Assembly (NCBI GenBank): GCA_021234155.1
Contig: JAJEKV010000129.1
Coordinates: 60,001-124,000, forward strand
Length of the DNA: 64,000 bases
Source: Isoetes taiwanensis
Taxonomy: Eukaryota > Streptophyta > Lycopodiopsida > Isoetales > Isoetaceae
Direction of reading: 5' to 3'
In this document: one piece after another, positions 11,317 to 26,073 of the stretch
Position numbering within the stretch: the stretch's first letter is position 1
How the letters are laid out: each line of letters begins with the position of its first letter
The notes under the pieces: model-generated
Told to the model about the DNA's origin: nothing
What the model saw: only the letters and a program-made list of their open reading frames with translations
Database searches by the model: none
Position numbers and translations under genes: made by a program

Positions 11317-12294
11317 GTGGGAAATGTTACCCCAAAATCTATCACCATCGACCTTGATGGAGTCGAGAGTGTAGTTATTACAGAGGTGATCACCAGGGAT
11401 GCCCAATGTCATAATAACTGTGGAGAACAGGTTGCATATCACATTTTAGCATGTTGGTTTCATGCTAAACGTGCATGGTTGCGCACCTTGATCCCCAAGA
11501 TTGCGAGAGTACACCAAAAAAGGGATGTGTTCCGTAGATTGAACAAGATGATGAGGGCATCCTCCATGGTCGAGTGCAATCAGTTATTGCATAACTTCTA
11601 TGGCGTGTATGGCAAAAATGAAGCAATCATCAGGTACCTGCTAATTGATCTTCTTGAATGAATATGCATTATGTATACTAATACAAGCATAGAAAACGTT
11701 ATCTAGTAACTTGGAGCAAGGTTAGGTGTTTGGCTCAGTATGGGACGGCAAGTGGCAAAGGTTCGGGCGGCTATTTGAACACACAAATGTAGATACGACA
11801 AATCATGTTGAGTCGCATTGGCATGTCTTCAAAGTCCATGTTCTAGATCGAATGACCAATATTTGTATGTACACTTTGTTATCACGTGTAATGGGCCACC
11901 CTGATGGCCATGGCCCAGCTTCAGGCTCTCTTCTCGAGCACTGCTTTGAGTGAATGTTTCTTGGTAAGATCAATCCATTCCGACCCTATCGTGTCATATG
12001 TAGTCATACTTATATTGATTGTTTATGTTTCGTAGCTGAGTTTGATAGATACAGCCCACGTGCATATAAGAAATGCTATATTGTTGCACCCAAAGGTTAC
12101 TAAGAATATATGGAGAGGATTCTGCAACCATGGTTTTGGAGGATAGAGGACTCATGAGCCTATCGATGGCTAGTGAGACCTATACTGGAATAAGGTACAC
12201 TCAACAAATGATGCCCCATTACTGTGACTGCCCCTCATTTCATATTACATGCAAGCATTTCACCAAAGGGGTATTCGACTTGCACAATACATAA
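11317..12294 (+). pseudogene. Broken MULE/FAR1-type transposase with SWIM zinc finger
   Basis: Three consecutive plus-strand pieces look like one transposase. Piece 1 (11317-11661) has PKSITIDLDGVE and, about 50 residues on, a CWFHAKRAWLRTLIPK segment, matching the catalytic-core region of MULE-type transposases around the C-x2-H/W motif. Piece 2 (about 11726-11953) has DTTNHVESHWHVFK, the usual 'NHVES' block. Piece 3 (12073-12294) ends with CDCPSFHITCKHF, a SWIM zinc finger (CxCx6CxH). The pieces lie in different frames with stops between them and the N-terminus is missing. In plants this family includes active Mutator-like elements and domesticated FAR1-like regulators; here it is a relic. 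Confidence 0.75.
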
Positions 12295-12720
12295 CTTAGT
12301 TTAGACGACCCTAATACCCCCTAGGGGTTAAAAGAGGGTATTCGACTTGTGGGATAACCAAAGGGGTATTCGACTTGCACAATACATAACTTAGTTTAGA
12401 CAACCCTAATACCCCCTAGGGGTTTAATATCGGGGTTAAAGGGAGGTATTCTACTTGTGGGATTAGCAAGGGGTATTCGACTTGTGTAATGAAGGTGTGA
12501 GATTAGACCAGTCTAATACCCCTAGTTTTTGGGGGGATAGTAGTTTTGGCAAAGGAGATTACCCATTTTGGAGGTATTTGACTTGCCTAATATTACCCCA
12601 AAACCGTGCATTTTGACTTGCCTAATATTACCCCAAAACCATAAATGCCCAAACCACGAGTCTAATACCCCCTATTCAACGAGTCTAATACCCCCCTTGC
12701 AAATTCACCGCATATTTCTA
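12262..12720 (+). repeat. Degenerate tandem repeats with GGGGTATTCGACTTG
   Basis: A unit beginning AAGGGGTATTCGACTTGCAC and running through ACATAACTTAGTTTAGA to CCCTAATACCCCCTAGGGG occurs at about 12265 and again at about 12359, with further shorter versions (TATTCGACTTG, CTTGCCTAATATTACCCC twice at about 12585 and 12619, and GAGTCTAATACCCCC). The unit also contains the palindrome CCCCTAGGGG. No gene is seen from here to the 3' end of the MetRS gene at 13243. Confidence 0.75.
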
Positions 12721-13242
12721 GGGTTTATTCTCGCTGACACATTATCACTATGCACTATTTGATGAATCTTAACGTTCCTTTTGTCGCTTCGTGTCATAGC
12801 ACAGTACTCTTTTGCGGTGGTTCATTTTTGAAGTTTCAAAGTTGGTGAAACAAGATGGCTGCTAGCAGTAAAAAATAACTGAAGCAATCCGGTAAAATCT
12901 AAGCCTGGGCGGCAAGAACTTAAACTGAGCTATAAAGTCATAAAAAGATTTGTGCCAATCCCAAAACGAGACGGACAATACTTACGGTTTCCGAGTCTTC
13001 TCTTCTCTCCTGGTTGTCTATCTGCCTTAGAATGGATACCCATAATAAAAGCAATGCATAGACTTATCCTTCAAGAATATGCCGGCACTCTTGCAAACAA
13101 AATCCCAGTGAAATGGAGTATTATGGGAAACTTGGACATCTTTTCCCATGCGTGATTAAAATCAATGTATCCTCTTGACTTCTGAGGTTTAATTGTTACT
13201 ATATTTAAGTATATCTATTACAAATCAGACCTGTTAGTCTGC

Positions 13243-17391
<4,149 letters not shown>

Positions 17392-17570
17392 CGGAGGTAA
17401 GCTAACTTAGGGTTTAGAAATCAGGGCTTAAATTCGACCTCTTTCTTTTTCATCACTTAAGAGGAAAGAGGAGGAACTTAAGAGGAAAGATGAAGGTTGA
17501 AAATAAGGGTTGCGGGCAAAGGGTAAACTAGTGTGAAATGTTTTTTATTTTATTATTTTTTATTTTATTA

Positions 17571-17620
17571 GGTGAGCGTGGATCGAACGCGCGACCTTCA
17601 GATCTTCAGACACTCTCCCT
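17571..17620 (-). pseudogene. tRNA-Phe(GAA)-derived fragment
   Basis: On the minus strand 17620 to 17571 contains the anticodon loop CTGAAGA, the variable region GATCTGAAGGTCGCG, the T-loop GTTCGATCC and the acceptor-side CGCTCACC of a plant tRNA-Phe. The 5' acceptor strand and most of the D-arm are absent (the match starts in the D-loop, AGGGAGAG), the anticodon stem is two bases short, and the 3' end stops before GCA. It is flanked by AT-rich TTTTATT stretches. It is a truncated pseudogene or the tRNA-like piece of a SINE, not a working tRNA gene. Confidence 0.8.
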
Positions 17621-19396
17621 ATAAAATAAAATTAAAACAAGGTGTTGCGCACAGAGAGTTGTCATCCATGGCCCGAGGGTGAAGTGGCTTAAATCATAGT
17701 TCAAAGTCATGTTTCCACAATCAATCAAAATTGCTACTTCAATTGCACAATCTCTAGCTTATAGTTAGAGGGAATGATGCAATACCCTTGGAATTATATT
17801 TTTAAGCATGTTGAAGTAGAACATGAAATGTAAAAGGTTGTGCATGGGGAGTGAGTTAAGGTCCATATATAATGTTTGTAATCAAACTTATAAGCTTAAA
17901 TGAACATAGAGTACGTATGAGAGCTATAGTAGAACATCGATGTTCAACTAAACTAGGACTGTAACCTGCTTTTGGAGAAGGGGAGTGAAAAAAGAATCAT
18001 AGCACTATGGACACCAAAATCATGGATCCCACAAGCTGTAATCTTGCCTCTAACCGTGACAAGACATGCAGCTCGTGTCATGTGTATATTGCTTAGAAAA
18101 AGGGCATATAAGGTTGTTGACGTGAAACTTATATTTCTTAAGTTGAAGTTGGAATTATATAGGTATAAAAAAGCTGCATATGATGTTAAATGGTAGTGAG
18201 CATAAGATGTTAATCAATAGTTCCTTTGATATAGATCATTTTGTTGAGGTTGTTGATGTTATTGATGTATGCAGTTGTTTGTTCTAACACAGAAGTTAGA
18301 ATTATATAGGCATAAGGAAGAATGTCAATTAATAGCCTTGTTTGTAGGAAAGTGACATTCTGTACATTGTCTTCATTGAGTGTTACAATTTATCCGTCTT
18401 TATTTGCCTTGTGTTTTCACAATTTTTGTAGAAAATGGTTTTGTTTAGATTTGATCAGTAATGCTTGTTCTGTATTATAGTGCTTAATAGATAAAGTGCC
18501 TTGCATGGTGAATTAGAAAAAAACCAGAATGTATTTTATTCAATTCTTATCTACCTTAAAATTTTTGAACATGGAATAAGTGGCTGTGCACATCTAAGTA
18601 ATTTAAACAATTTCAAGTCTCCCCTAGAGCAGTGAGGTGATATTCAGAAGTTCAATGTCTCTTGTTGCCACTTTAATTTCTTGCTCCAACTTCCCATACG
18701 ATAATGTTTTTTGTCATATCTTGCTATGAGTACAATTTAAAGCCTTAAGGCAAATATCTGCCAAGTGTACTAGCCCCAATCTTCTTCTGATCAACAGCTC
18801 GGGCCACGACCATGCATTTTTTGGAGTTAAACTTTGGCATGTCCGCTTACACAATTACTCCCAAAATAGCTCATGGTCTAACAAGTGCATAAATGTAACA
18901 AGTCACATTAACGTCCAGCTTTCATAAATCAAAAGTTACAAACCAGTTAAGGGTTATGCAAGTGCAGTGTAAATAAATGCATTCCATCATAATTTATAAT
19001 AATTAAAAAAAAAAAAAACTAGCAAAAGGCACACCAGAAGATTTTGGCAAGGCCAAACTGGATAAGGCTTGGTAGTAGATTTAGGCTTGTCGAATTATCT
19101 TGGGGTTTCCAGATAGGTTGACAGAAAACATTCTAAGGATGATGCTAGAAACATTCCTGTTGGAAGAAGAGTACTTGTAAGTGGATATATTAAAGAGCAA
19201 ACAAATATGCACTTGCCTACAAGTTCTTCAAAAGGATCAAGAGAATATGCCTCCATCTTTAAACCTCCAAAGCATTATTTGTGCACAACTATCAAGCTTG
19301 TTTACTAGTAAAGATGAGACAAGGCCTGTCATCTTTACCATAGAAGAGTACTTCTATAGATTCAATTGATTTTGGTTGTAGCTATGGGATAAAGGT
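17621..19396. other. Intergenic, AT-rich, no gene seen
   Basis: Short frames only, none with recognisable similarity. An A-run lies at about 19006-19018. The segment immediately left of the Copia gag (19100-19396) may contain the decayed N-terminal gag and leader, but no LTR ending in CA followed by a primer-binding site was found. Confidence 0.5.
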
Positions 19397-20896
19397 TTGG
19401 ATTGGATCTTCATCAGAAAAATGAAATTTGATGACAAGATAGATTTAACCACAATGTTCCATAAGTTTGACTCCCTTTGTGCAGATCTAGAGGCAGCTGG
19501 AGTAACAATGTCAGTGAGCCATCAAATTTTGGCAATTTCCAAGATGTTTGGCAATTATGGAACTTTGGCCACACTCATAAGGACCGTTGCCAGAACTAGG
19601 GAGGAGGCAGAACAGATTGCCAGGACAAAAGTGGAGCAAAAATCTGTGATGGACAATGAGAATGATGATGATGAAGAATCAGCAGAGGTGATGGCTGTGA
19701 GAAAAGGGAAATCCTCTTGTGATAGAGGTAAGCAGATTGGGCCATGCTATGGCTGTGGAGAAGTAGGGCATTTAAAGTTTAACTGCCCTAGAGTTGCTCA
19801 GAATGTGAAAACTTGCTACATATGTGGAGGTGTGGAACATTTTGCATCTAAATGCCCAAGTCCTAAAGATAGTGGCAGGGGCAGAGGTAGAGGCAAAGGG
19901 AAAACAGTTCATTGGACTACCAATAGAGGTAGAGGCAGAGGTGATAAGGCAGCAAGCACAAACCTGGCTGTCATAGAGTGTGAAGAAGAGGATTCAGAAG
20001 AAGAGGTAACAAATGTGTTTTCAAATTCTTTAAGTAAAAGTGCTAAAGCATCTTTTGTTGTAGATTCGGGAGCTGAAAGAACAATCATAGATTCTTCAGG
20101 TTTGCTTGCGAAATGGGATAAGGAGTTGAAGACAAAGAATATTCGGCTAGGGGATGGGAGAACTCAAGAAGTAGAAGCAGCAGGCATGTTGAAATTGTAT
20201 GATCTGCAAGGAAATCGAGTAGAAATAGAAAAGGTCCTTTGTGTACCTTCCATTGTAAAAAATCTTATTTCTGTAAGTCAATTAGTTGACTTGGACTATC
20301 AGGTCCTATTTGACAAGCTTGTATGCAAGATTGTGAAAGATAATAAAATATGTTTTCTGGGAAAAAGAGTTGGAGATTTATTTGAGATGCATACTTCTGA
20401 AATTTGTCCCACAGTGAATAATGTTTCAGTACCTAGCTTGAAGGTTTGTCATGAATGTCTGGGCCACATTAACATGAATAATATGAAAGCTCTAAATAAA
20501 TCTGGACTCATAAATGCAGCAAAAGAAGATCTGAAGAACTTTGTATGCAGGGGTTGTATGATTGCAAAAAGTACCAGATTACCTTTTGGTAAAAGAACAA
20601 AAAGGGCTGAAACACCCTTAGAGCTGGTGCATACAGATATTTGTGGTCCACTCAACATCAAGAGTTATTCTGGAAAAAGGTATTTCATCACCTTTATAGA
20701 TGATTACACTAGAAAAGCTAAATGTTATTGTTTGGCAAAGAAACATGAAGCTCTAAGGGCATTTAAGGAATATCTGACAGAAATGGAACGAGAAACAGGT
20801 TTTAAAATTAAGTGCCTAAGATCAGAAGGGGAGGTGAATACATCTCAAAGAAATTCAAATCCTTTTGCATTGAAAAAGGCATTAGGAGACAATTGA
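19397..20896 (+). pseudogene. Copia gag - protease - integrase (N-terminal part)
   Basis: This 499-codon frame starts in the middle of a UBN2-type gag (FHKFDSLCADLEAAG). It carries two zinc knuckles, CYGCGEVGHLKFNC (about 19745) and CYICGGVEHFASKC (about 19816), separated by a basic linker and followed by a Gly/Arg-rich tail. The aspartic protease signature is VVDSGAE at about 20060. A GAG-pre-integrase HHCC region (HECLGHINMNNM to CRGCMIAKS) follows. The integrase core starts at ELVHTDICGP (first catalytic Asp) and FIDDYTRK. The frame is lost at the second catalytic block (about 20825), where the +1 frame continues with GGEYISKKF (20835 onward). Two knuckles in tandem are less usual than one for plant Copia. 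Confidence 0.92.
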
Positions 20897-22365
20897 CCTG
20901 CAGGTATTCTCCCCAGCTGAATGGGGTGGTAGAAAGAAAAAATCGAACATGCTTGAATGCAGTTAGGGCAATGTTAAAACATGCTGGACTACCTAATATG
21001 CTGTGGGAGGAAGCTCCAAAAACAGCTATCTTCATAAAAAAATAGGCTGCCAAGTGCAAGTCTAGATAGGAAAATTCCAGAATTTCTGTGGACTAAGAGA
21101 ATACCCACATATGAAGGTTTTAGAACCTATGGATGTGTGGCTTATGTGCATATCCCAGAAGAATTGAGAGGTAAGTTGGATGATAGGGCATTAACAGCTT
21201 TTCTAATCGGATATGATGAAGAATCTAAAGCATTTAGGCTTTATGATCCAGAAAAAAGGAAAATTCTAGTGAGTGGAGATGTTGTTTTTATAGAAGAGCA
21301 GTTGTACAAAGACTTCAGGGGTTTGGATCAGCAGAAAAAGAGTATGACAAAAGAAGTAGTGAAAACAGAGGTAGGGAAAACAAATTATAATCCCGAGTCT
21401 GACAGTGATGATGATGGAGACACAGATAAAACAATGCAAGGGGACACGAAAAATAATCTTATTCCAGAAATTGGACAGGAAGGAAACAATGTTGTTAAAC
21501 CAAGAAAAAGGTTGTCTGAGGCAGAAAAATAAAAAAGAGAACTAGCAGATAAAGGGATTAAAATTGATGAACATGGAAGAGAGGCTGGTGGGAAAAGCAG
21601 AAGACTAGAAACTATGGAAGAAGAAATGACATCTCATTTAATGACAGTGCTGGAAGTTGGTGTGCCACAAACATATGAGGAGGCTGTGAGTGATAAGAAC
21701 AGCAAGTTTTGGCAGGATGCCATGAATGAGGAAATGGATGCATTCAAAAGAACAGAGACATTTGAAGTAATAAACAGGCCAGAAAATAAAAATATTGTGG
21801 GAAACAAATGGATTTTTAAAATAAAAGAGCTACCAGATAGATCCAAGAAATACAAAGCTAGACTTGTTGCTCAGGGGTTCACACAGCAAAAAGGAGTTGA
21901 TTATAATGACACCTATTCTCCAATTATGCTAGTATTGGCAAATTCAATGAACTGGGAAGTTCATCACATGGATGTCAATACTGCATTTTTTTAATGCAGA
22001 GCTAGAGGAGGAGATTTACATGAAACCACCTTTGGGATTTGAGGAAAAGAATGATAAAATTTGAAAATTAAAGAGGGCTGTATATGGGCTTAAACAATCA
22101 CCTCGAGCTTGGTATACTTGCATGGATAATTATCTGAAAGACCAAGGGTTTATGAAGATGAATGGGGATGGAAACTTATACATGTACAGGCAGCATAATA
22201 ATTTTTGCCTCATTGCACTTTTTGTAGATGATTGTGTGATGTTTTCTAATAGTCTGGATTGCTTGGATGTTTGCAAAAAGCTACTCAAATCCAGATTTAA
22301 AATGACTGACCTGGGAGAGTTAAAGAAGTTACTGGGTTATACGTGGATTGGCTATACGAAGAGTA
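20812..22365 (+). pseudogene. Copia integrase C-terminus and reverse transcriptase, multiply broken
   Basis: After the frameshift, 20812-21045 continues the integrase (SPQLNGVVERKNRT, the usual catalytic-Glu region). 21137-21532 is the integrase C-terminal region with DDRALTAFLIGYDEESKAFR and VSGDVVFIEE, ending at a stop. 21614-21994 is the reverse transcriptase start (EEMDAFKRTETFE, NKWIFKIK, KARLVAQGFTQ, HHMDVNTAFF). The frame then shifts to KPPLGFEEKND, a stop, and AVYGLKQSPRAWY. 22122-22376 holds the catalytic block as FVDDCVMF, where Copia elements normally have YVDDM/L, and TDLGELKKLLG. RNase H is absent. Confidence 0.9.
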
Positions 22366-22760
22366 TATGTACATAGAGTATTTATACATGTAGTAGTTAG
22401 GGTTATACGTGGAGTAGATACATAGAGTATTTGTACATACAATAGCTATACGTACATATAGTAGTTATACATGGAGTAGTATAACTTGGAGTAGTTACCA
22501 TGCCATGGAATCCGTGACAGGTGATTCCATCCGGCGGTATTCCGTCGTCGTGATTCCATCGCGTGGAATAATTCCGTGGTGATTCCGTCCGACAGTATTC
22601 TACCGTTGTGATTCCGCGGGACAGTATTAAATTTATTGCCGTACTGTCAGGTACGGAAAACGGGGCTTCCGGAACGGATCCCGTTGCCGAAGGGTCTGTG
22701 ATTCTGCGGGAAAGTATTCACCGCAATGGAATCACCAAAACCAGGGTAACAATATTTTCA
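22340..22760 (+). repeat. Short-unit degenerate repeats after the Copia truncation
   Basis: The first part (about 22340-22500) repeats TATAC-GTGGAGTAG and ACATAGAGTATTTGTACAT words. The second part (about 22500-22740) repeats TGATTCCRTCCG and TGATTCCGCGGGA-CAGTATT words. Together they look like two minisatellites that abut the broken right end of the Copia element. No coding content. Confidence 0.6.
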
Positions 22761-23064
22761 CCTGTGATCCAATGTGCTCCAACACAAGGAATATATAGTT
22801 GAAGCAGTGGATGCCAAAGGCTATAACATTGATGACAAAATGCATATAGATTGATGCTGCATACCAGAATGGACAATCAGGGCAAATGAAAGAAAGGGGA
22901 ACTGAGGGCATTCTTCCATTTTTTCACTTGTGAAGATGCAAAAGCATATCAGAACTGCAAATTCGTCAAACATTGGTTCCCTGTAGAAGGACCATACTTA
23001 AAGATGAAGATGATGGAACACCTTGCAACATAAACTCGTCACCTTGCAACAAAGATCAGCATAC

Positions 23065-23246
23065 CTGCCAACTAGCCTTGAAGAAAGTGCATTGGCAATG
23101 GCCATGGGAAGAAACATCAATGACTGCCAGAACCAGTCCAATACAAAGTAGTCATTGTCAGACCGTCCATTCTTCATGGAGTTCTGGTGCCCGAGGCATG
23201 TCTCAAGTACCCAATCTCCCTTTGTGATATCAGAAATTCGAAATTC
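23065..23246 (-). pseudogene. Isolated exon-like segment of unknown protein
   Basis: On the minus strand a 182-base open segment is bounded by TTTGGCAG at its 5' side and AG-GTATGC at its 3' side, as for an internal exon. It translates to 60 codons with FRISDITKGDWVLETCLG, RSDNDYFVLDWFWQ and a hydrophobic stretch MFLPMAIANAL. I do not recognise the family. No neighbouring exon that would continue it could be identified, so it may be a gene fragment left near the PEPCK remnant. Exon status rests on splice-site shape and openness only. Confidence 0.35.
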
Positions 23247-24783
23247 CTGCCAAACAAGAAAGAATCAAATTCAATGACTAGACAATTGGTAGGACAAATG
23301 CCTAAATTTGCAATTTAAGTATGCAGACAATTTCCTAATGCTTGCCTGGCATAGTCTTGAGGAAGCTTTCTCATAAAACATAGCTTTCTCAAAAGACAAT
23401 CATTTAATCTGCCTAGACATTTACCAAGGAGTGATTCTAATACTATCACAAACCAACTTAATACTCGACTAAAAAATGAAATGAAAAAGTTAATATTATG
23501 TCTCTTTAGGCCACCAAGCCTATAGAACAAAGTAGATCATCAAATCTCACTTCAGTATGTAAAGCAGACCTATCAGCATCTATCTCATCTTCCAACTTTA
23601 ACATATTATTACTCTTTTAGTCATAGCATTTTGGTGCTGCATAATTTGAAGAGAAGATTGCAATCTTTAAAACTTGGCCGTAAAATATATCTTCATTTGC
23701 ATTGTAGTTGGAACCTGGCAAGCCTGATCAATTTGTAGAAATTATGTATAGTTAAGATTTTTTTTTTCAACGGTCTCCCAAACTTTTCTCCATGGAAAAC
23801 CAGAGGCTCGAGGAGGATGGCTCCTCAGGATGGATGGCCATGAATGTGTGAAAGCAATAAGAGAATGGATGGTCATTCATCATGTATAGAAGGAGAAAAA
23901 AGGATGGATGGTTGTGGATGTGTGAAGCAGTTGAACATCCTTCACAAGAGATAATCGACAAGCAACAAATGCCCAAGCCTACTTGTACATCTCTTATTGC
24001 ATCCATAACACACGAATTTTCCTGTACATCTTATCCACTTTATTTTTTCTGAAGTAACAAACTTGAGGAAAACGTAGCTCACCAACATGCAGTAAGATAG
24101 CAATCATAGGTAGAAAATACAACATGATAGATATAACACGAGAGCCACTTTGAAGGAGGGCAGTCATTGGTATCAAGTGATTTCTAAATATCTTGCTTCC
24201 TGAATGGATTATATAAGTAACAAGGCCTTGGACAACATTGTTAATACTTCAAGAAATCCAAAACAAAGCCCAAGAACTTGATGCAAGGAAGAATTTGGCC
24301 TAATGCAAAACACAAGGACAGAAGGCATTCTGGTTATATTTGCAATTTCTAAAGTTCTTGATCCTTCCAGCCAATGTAGGTAGATCGCATCATCTATTAT
24401 ATGATCCAGAATGATAAGACCACTTAAATTCTCTCTAGCTCTCCACAACCATGTGATACATCAAATAACAATCTCAATGCCATGCCCAACTGAAGATTAA
24501 ATCACTGCCAAAGGAGATTTAGAAAAAAAATCTAACCTAACAAACCCGGTGCCTCATTCTGGCTCTCACTTGGATCTGGTGGTGGAAGAGTTTCTTCAGA
24601 TCTCTCACTAGGTGGTACGAAATATGGGGCCTCAGATAATGAATAATTAGGCAACGTCTCATTCGCCAAGACAGGCAGTTGCAGAACCTCTTGAGGAGTC
24701 ATATAGGATGCTATAACGAAATATAAATGCACGCAGCCCAGGATTAACAAGGCAACACGCAACCATATGCAGAATAGTCTCTT
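23247..24783. other. Region with minor minus-strand frames, no gene recognised
   Basis: The most exon-like piece is 24532-24715 on the minus strand, entered by TTATAG. It translates to a proline-rich segment containing MTPQEVLQLPVLANETL, EAPYFVPPSE and TLPPPDPSES and ends at a stop at about 24535 or at a donor AG-GTTAGA. It lies just 3' of the PEPCK fragment and could be part of a gene fragment captured with it. I do not recognise it. The remaining sequence shows only short frames. Confidence 0.35.
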
Positions 24784-24845
24784 CTATAACACTGTCTCTA
24801 GAGGTTCTACAGACAGATGCCTTTTAGAAAGAATGTTTACCATAT

Positions 24846-25275
24846 TCTCTAGATGCAAGAAATCTGCAGGTGCTCCTTCGACAGATTCAGGAACTTGCAG
24901 CTTAAGGATTTTAGTTTTGGTGTAGCTTGCTTTCAACAAGGCCCCATCATGAATAGCATCAATGATTTTTCTTGTGTAGGAAAGCTTCATCCTCATTTCC
25001 ACGCCATAGCTGCACATGCAAACTACAAAATTCAATGCATAGAACCAGGAAATGTGAAAGAAAGAAGCAAAGATATGATGTTGGGTCGAACAAAATAACT
25101 TATAATGCAAGAACAAACCCTCTGCCACTCCAATCGGTGTTGACGAGCCAAGCCGTAGCACAGTGTTTCCGCATTTTCTAGGCCAATATTTGGTAGGGTG
25201 AAGCATGATAAAAGCCATGCCAAAGCAGGCAGAAAAACTGACTTGAGGCGCCTTGACGGCATCTTCTGTACCAGG
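24846..25275 (-). pseudogene. PEP carboxykinase (ATP) gene fragment, frameshifted
   Basis: The intact enzyme converts oxaloacetate and ATP to PEP and CO2 in cytosolic gluconeogenesis. The minus strand encodes GTEDAVKAPQ, FSACFGMAFIMLHPTKY (25272 to about 25186). In another frame KMRKHCATAWLVNTDWSG follows, then after an apparent intron (acceptor TGTGCAG at about 25010) YGVEMRMKLSYTRKIID and AIHDGALLKASYTKT. These are consecutive blocks of plant PEPCK near its C-terminal third. A short deletion plus frameshift lies between TKY and KMRK. The start, the nucleotide-binding region and the final exons are missing. Retention of an intron shows it came from a DNA-level duplication, not retrotransposition. 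Confidence 0.85.
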
Positions 25276-25584
25276 AAAAGAAACGATAAAAACCCTCAGG
25301 GACCCAAATGTACAGAAATTAATGAACGACTGCGCCAAGCGTTATAACACCGTCGTGACCCTCATTTACATCTTCACTTTATGAATTATCTCCTGGACCA
25401 CTCTTTCCTAGGGCATCCTCTAGTTCAACATGTTTATGGACTTCTAAAAATGTCGAAGCTCTCTCACTGACTGAGCACGCACAGTGTTGGTCTTGCGTCT
25501 TAACATGGCTTAGGTTTAGTTGGTCATAGGGAGAGGGAAGGGGGATTGATCTTCTTCTATTTCAGTAACCATCCCTTCATGAAC

Positions 25585-26073
25585 GGCTCAGGATACTCTT
25601 ACCCTGGATTGAGGGATCCCGGAGGTGTGATCCCGGAGGACGGCATCCCGGGAGGACCTGTGATCCCGGAGGACGGCATCCCGGGAGGACCTGTGATCCC
25701 GGAGGACGGGATCCCGCCGTTAACTGCACAGTTAAAGGCTACTGCGTCAGTTTGTAGGCCATTTTTTTGGCAAGATTGGGGCAGCGCCATCGCTGCGGCG
25801 CTCGCCCTCCTTCCTCCTCTGCTGATACTTGATCCTATCCTCCCACTGATTCCGACCACCCTAGCACAGACGCTACCCGATTTGGAGGAGAATCGAGCAA
25901 GAAAAAGCCACACAAAAACTTCCCTGATTTTCCCTATAAGGGTTCAGTTTTTTGCGTAGTTACTGCGCAGTAAGGGGGATCCCGTCCTCCGGGATCACAG
26001 GTCCTCCCGGGATGCCGTCCTCCGGGATCACACCTCCGGGATCCCTCAATCCAGGGTAAGAGTATCCTGAGCC
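25585..26073. mobile_element. 489-bp foldback element with 9-bp TSD (non-autonomous MULE-like)
   Basis: TTCATGAAC stands at 25576-25584 and again at 26074-26082, a 9-bp target-site duplication typical of Mutator-like elements. The element begins GGCTCAGGATACTCTTACCC and ends with its reverse complement. The terminal inverted repeats run about 100 bases and contain a GC-rich subunit of about 33 bases (GATCCCGGAGGACGGCATCC core), present twice on the left and once on the right. The central part (about 25740-25960) is unrelated and contains a GC-rich TCCTCCTCTGC stretch; TTAACTGCACAGTTAA (25720-25735) is a further palindrome. No transposase is encoded, so it would depend on another element. Confidence 0.9.

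Larger units (their letters stand above)
19397..22365 (+). mobile_element. Decayed Ty1/Copia retrotransposon, no LTRs found
   Basis: The order gag - protease - integrase - reverse transcriptase identifies the Copia superfamily. Both ends are missing: the first part of gag on the left, and the RNase H domain, polypurine tract and LTR on the right, where the sequence changes abruptly to short repeats after about 22340. The reading frame is interrupted at about 20825 (shift within integrase), about 21040 (shift), 21530 (stop), about 21991 (shift) and 22063 (stop). The copy is non-functional. Confidence 0.93.

Noticed and set aside
25546-25959. Plus- and minus-strand frames of 104-137 codons with repeated GIPGGPVIPED-like units
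   Set aside because: They are translations of the GC-rich subrepeats in the terminal inverted repeat of the foldback element and run across its left boundary, so they are not a gene.
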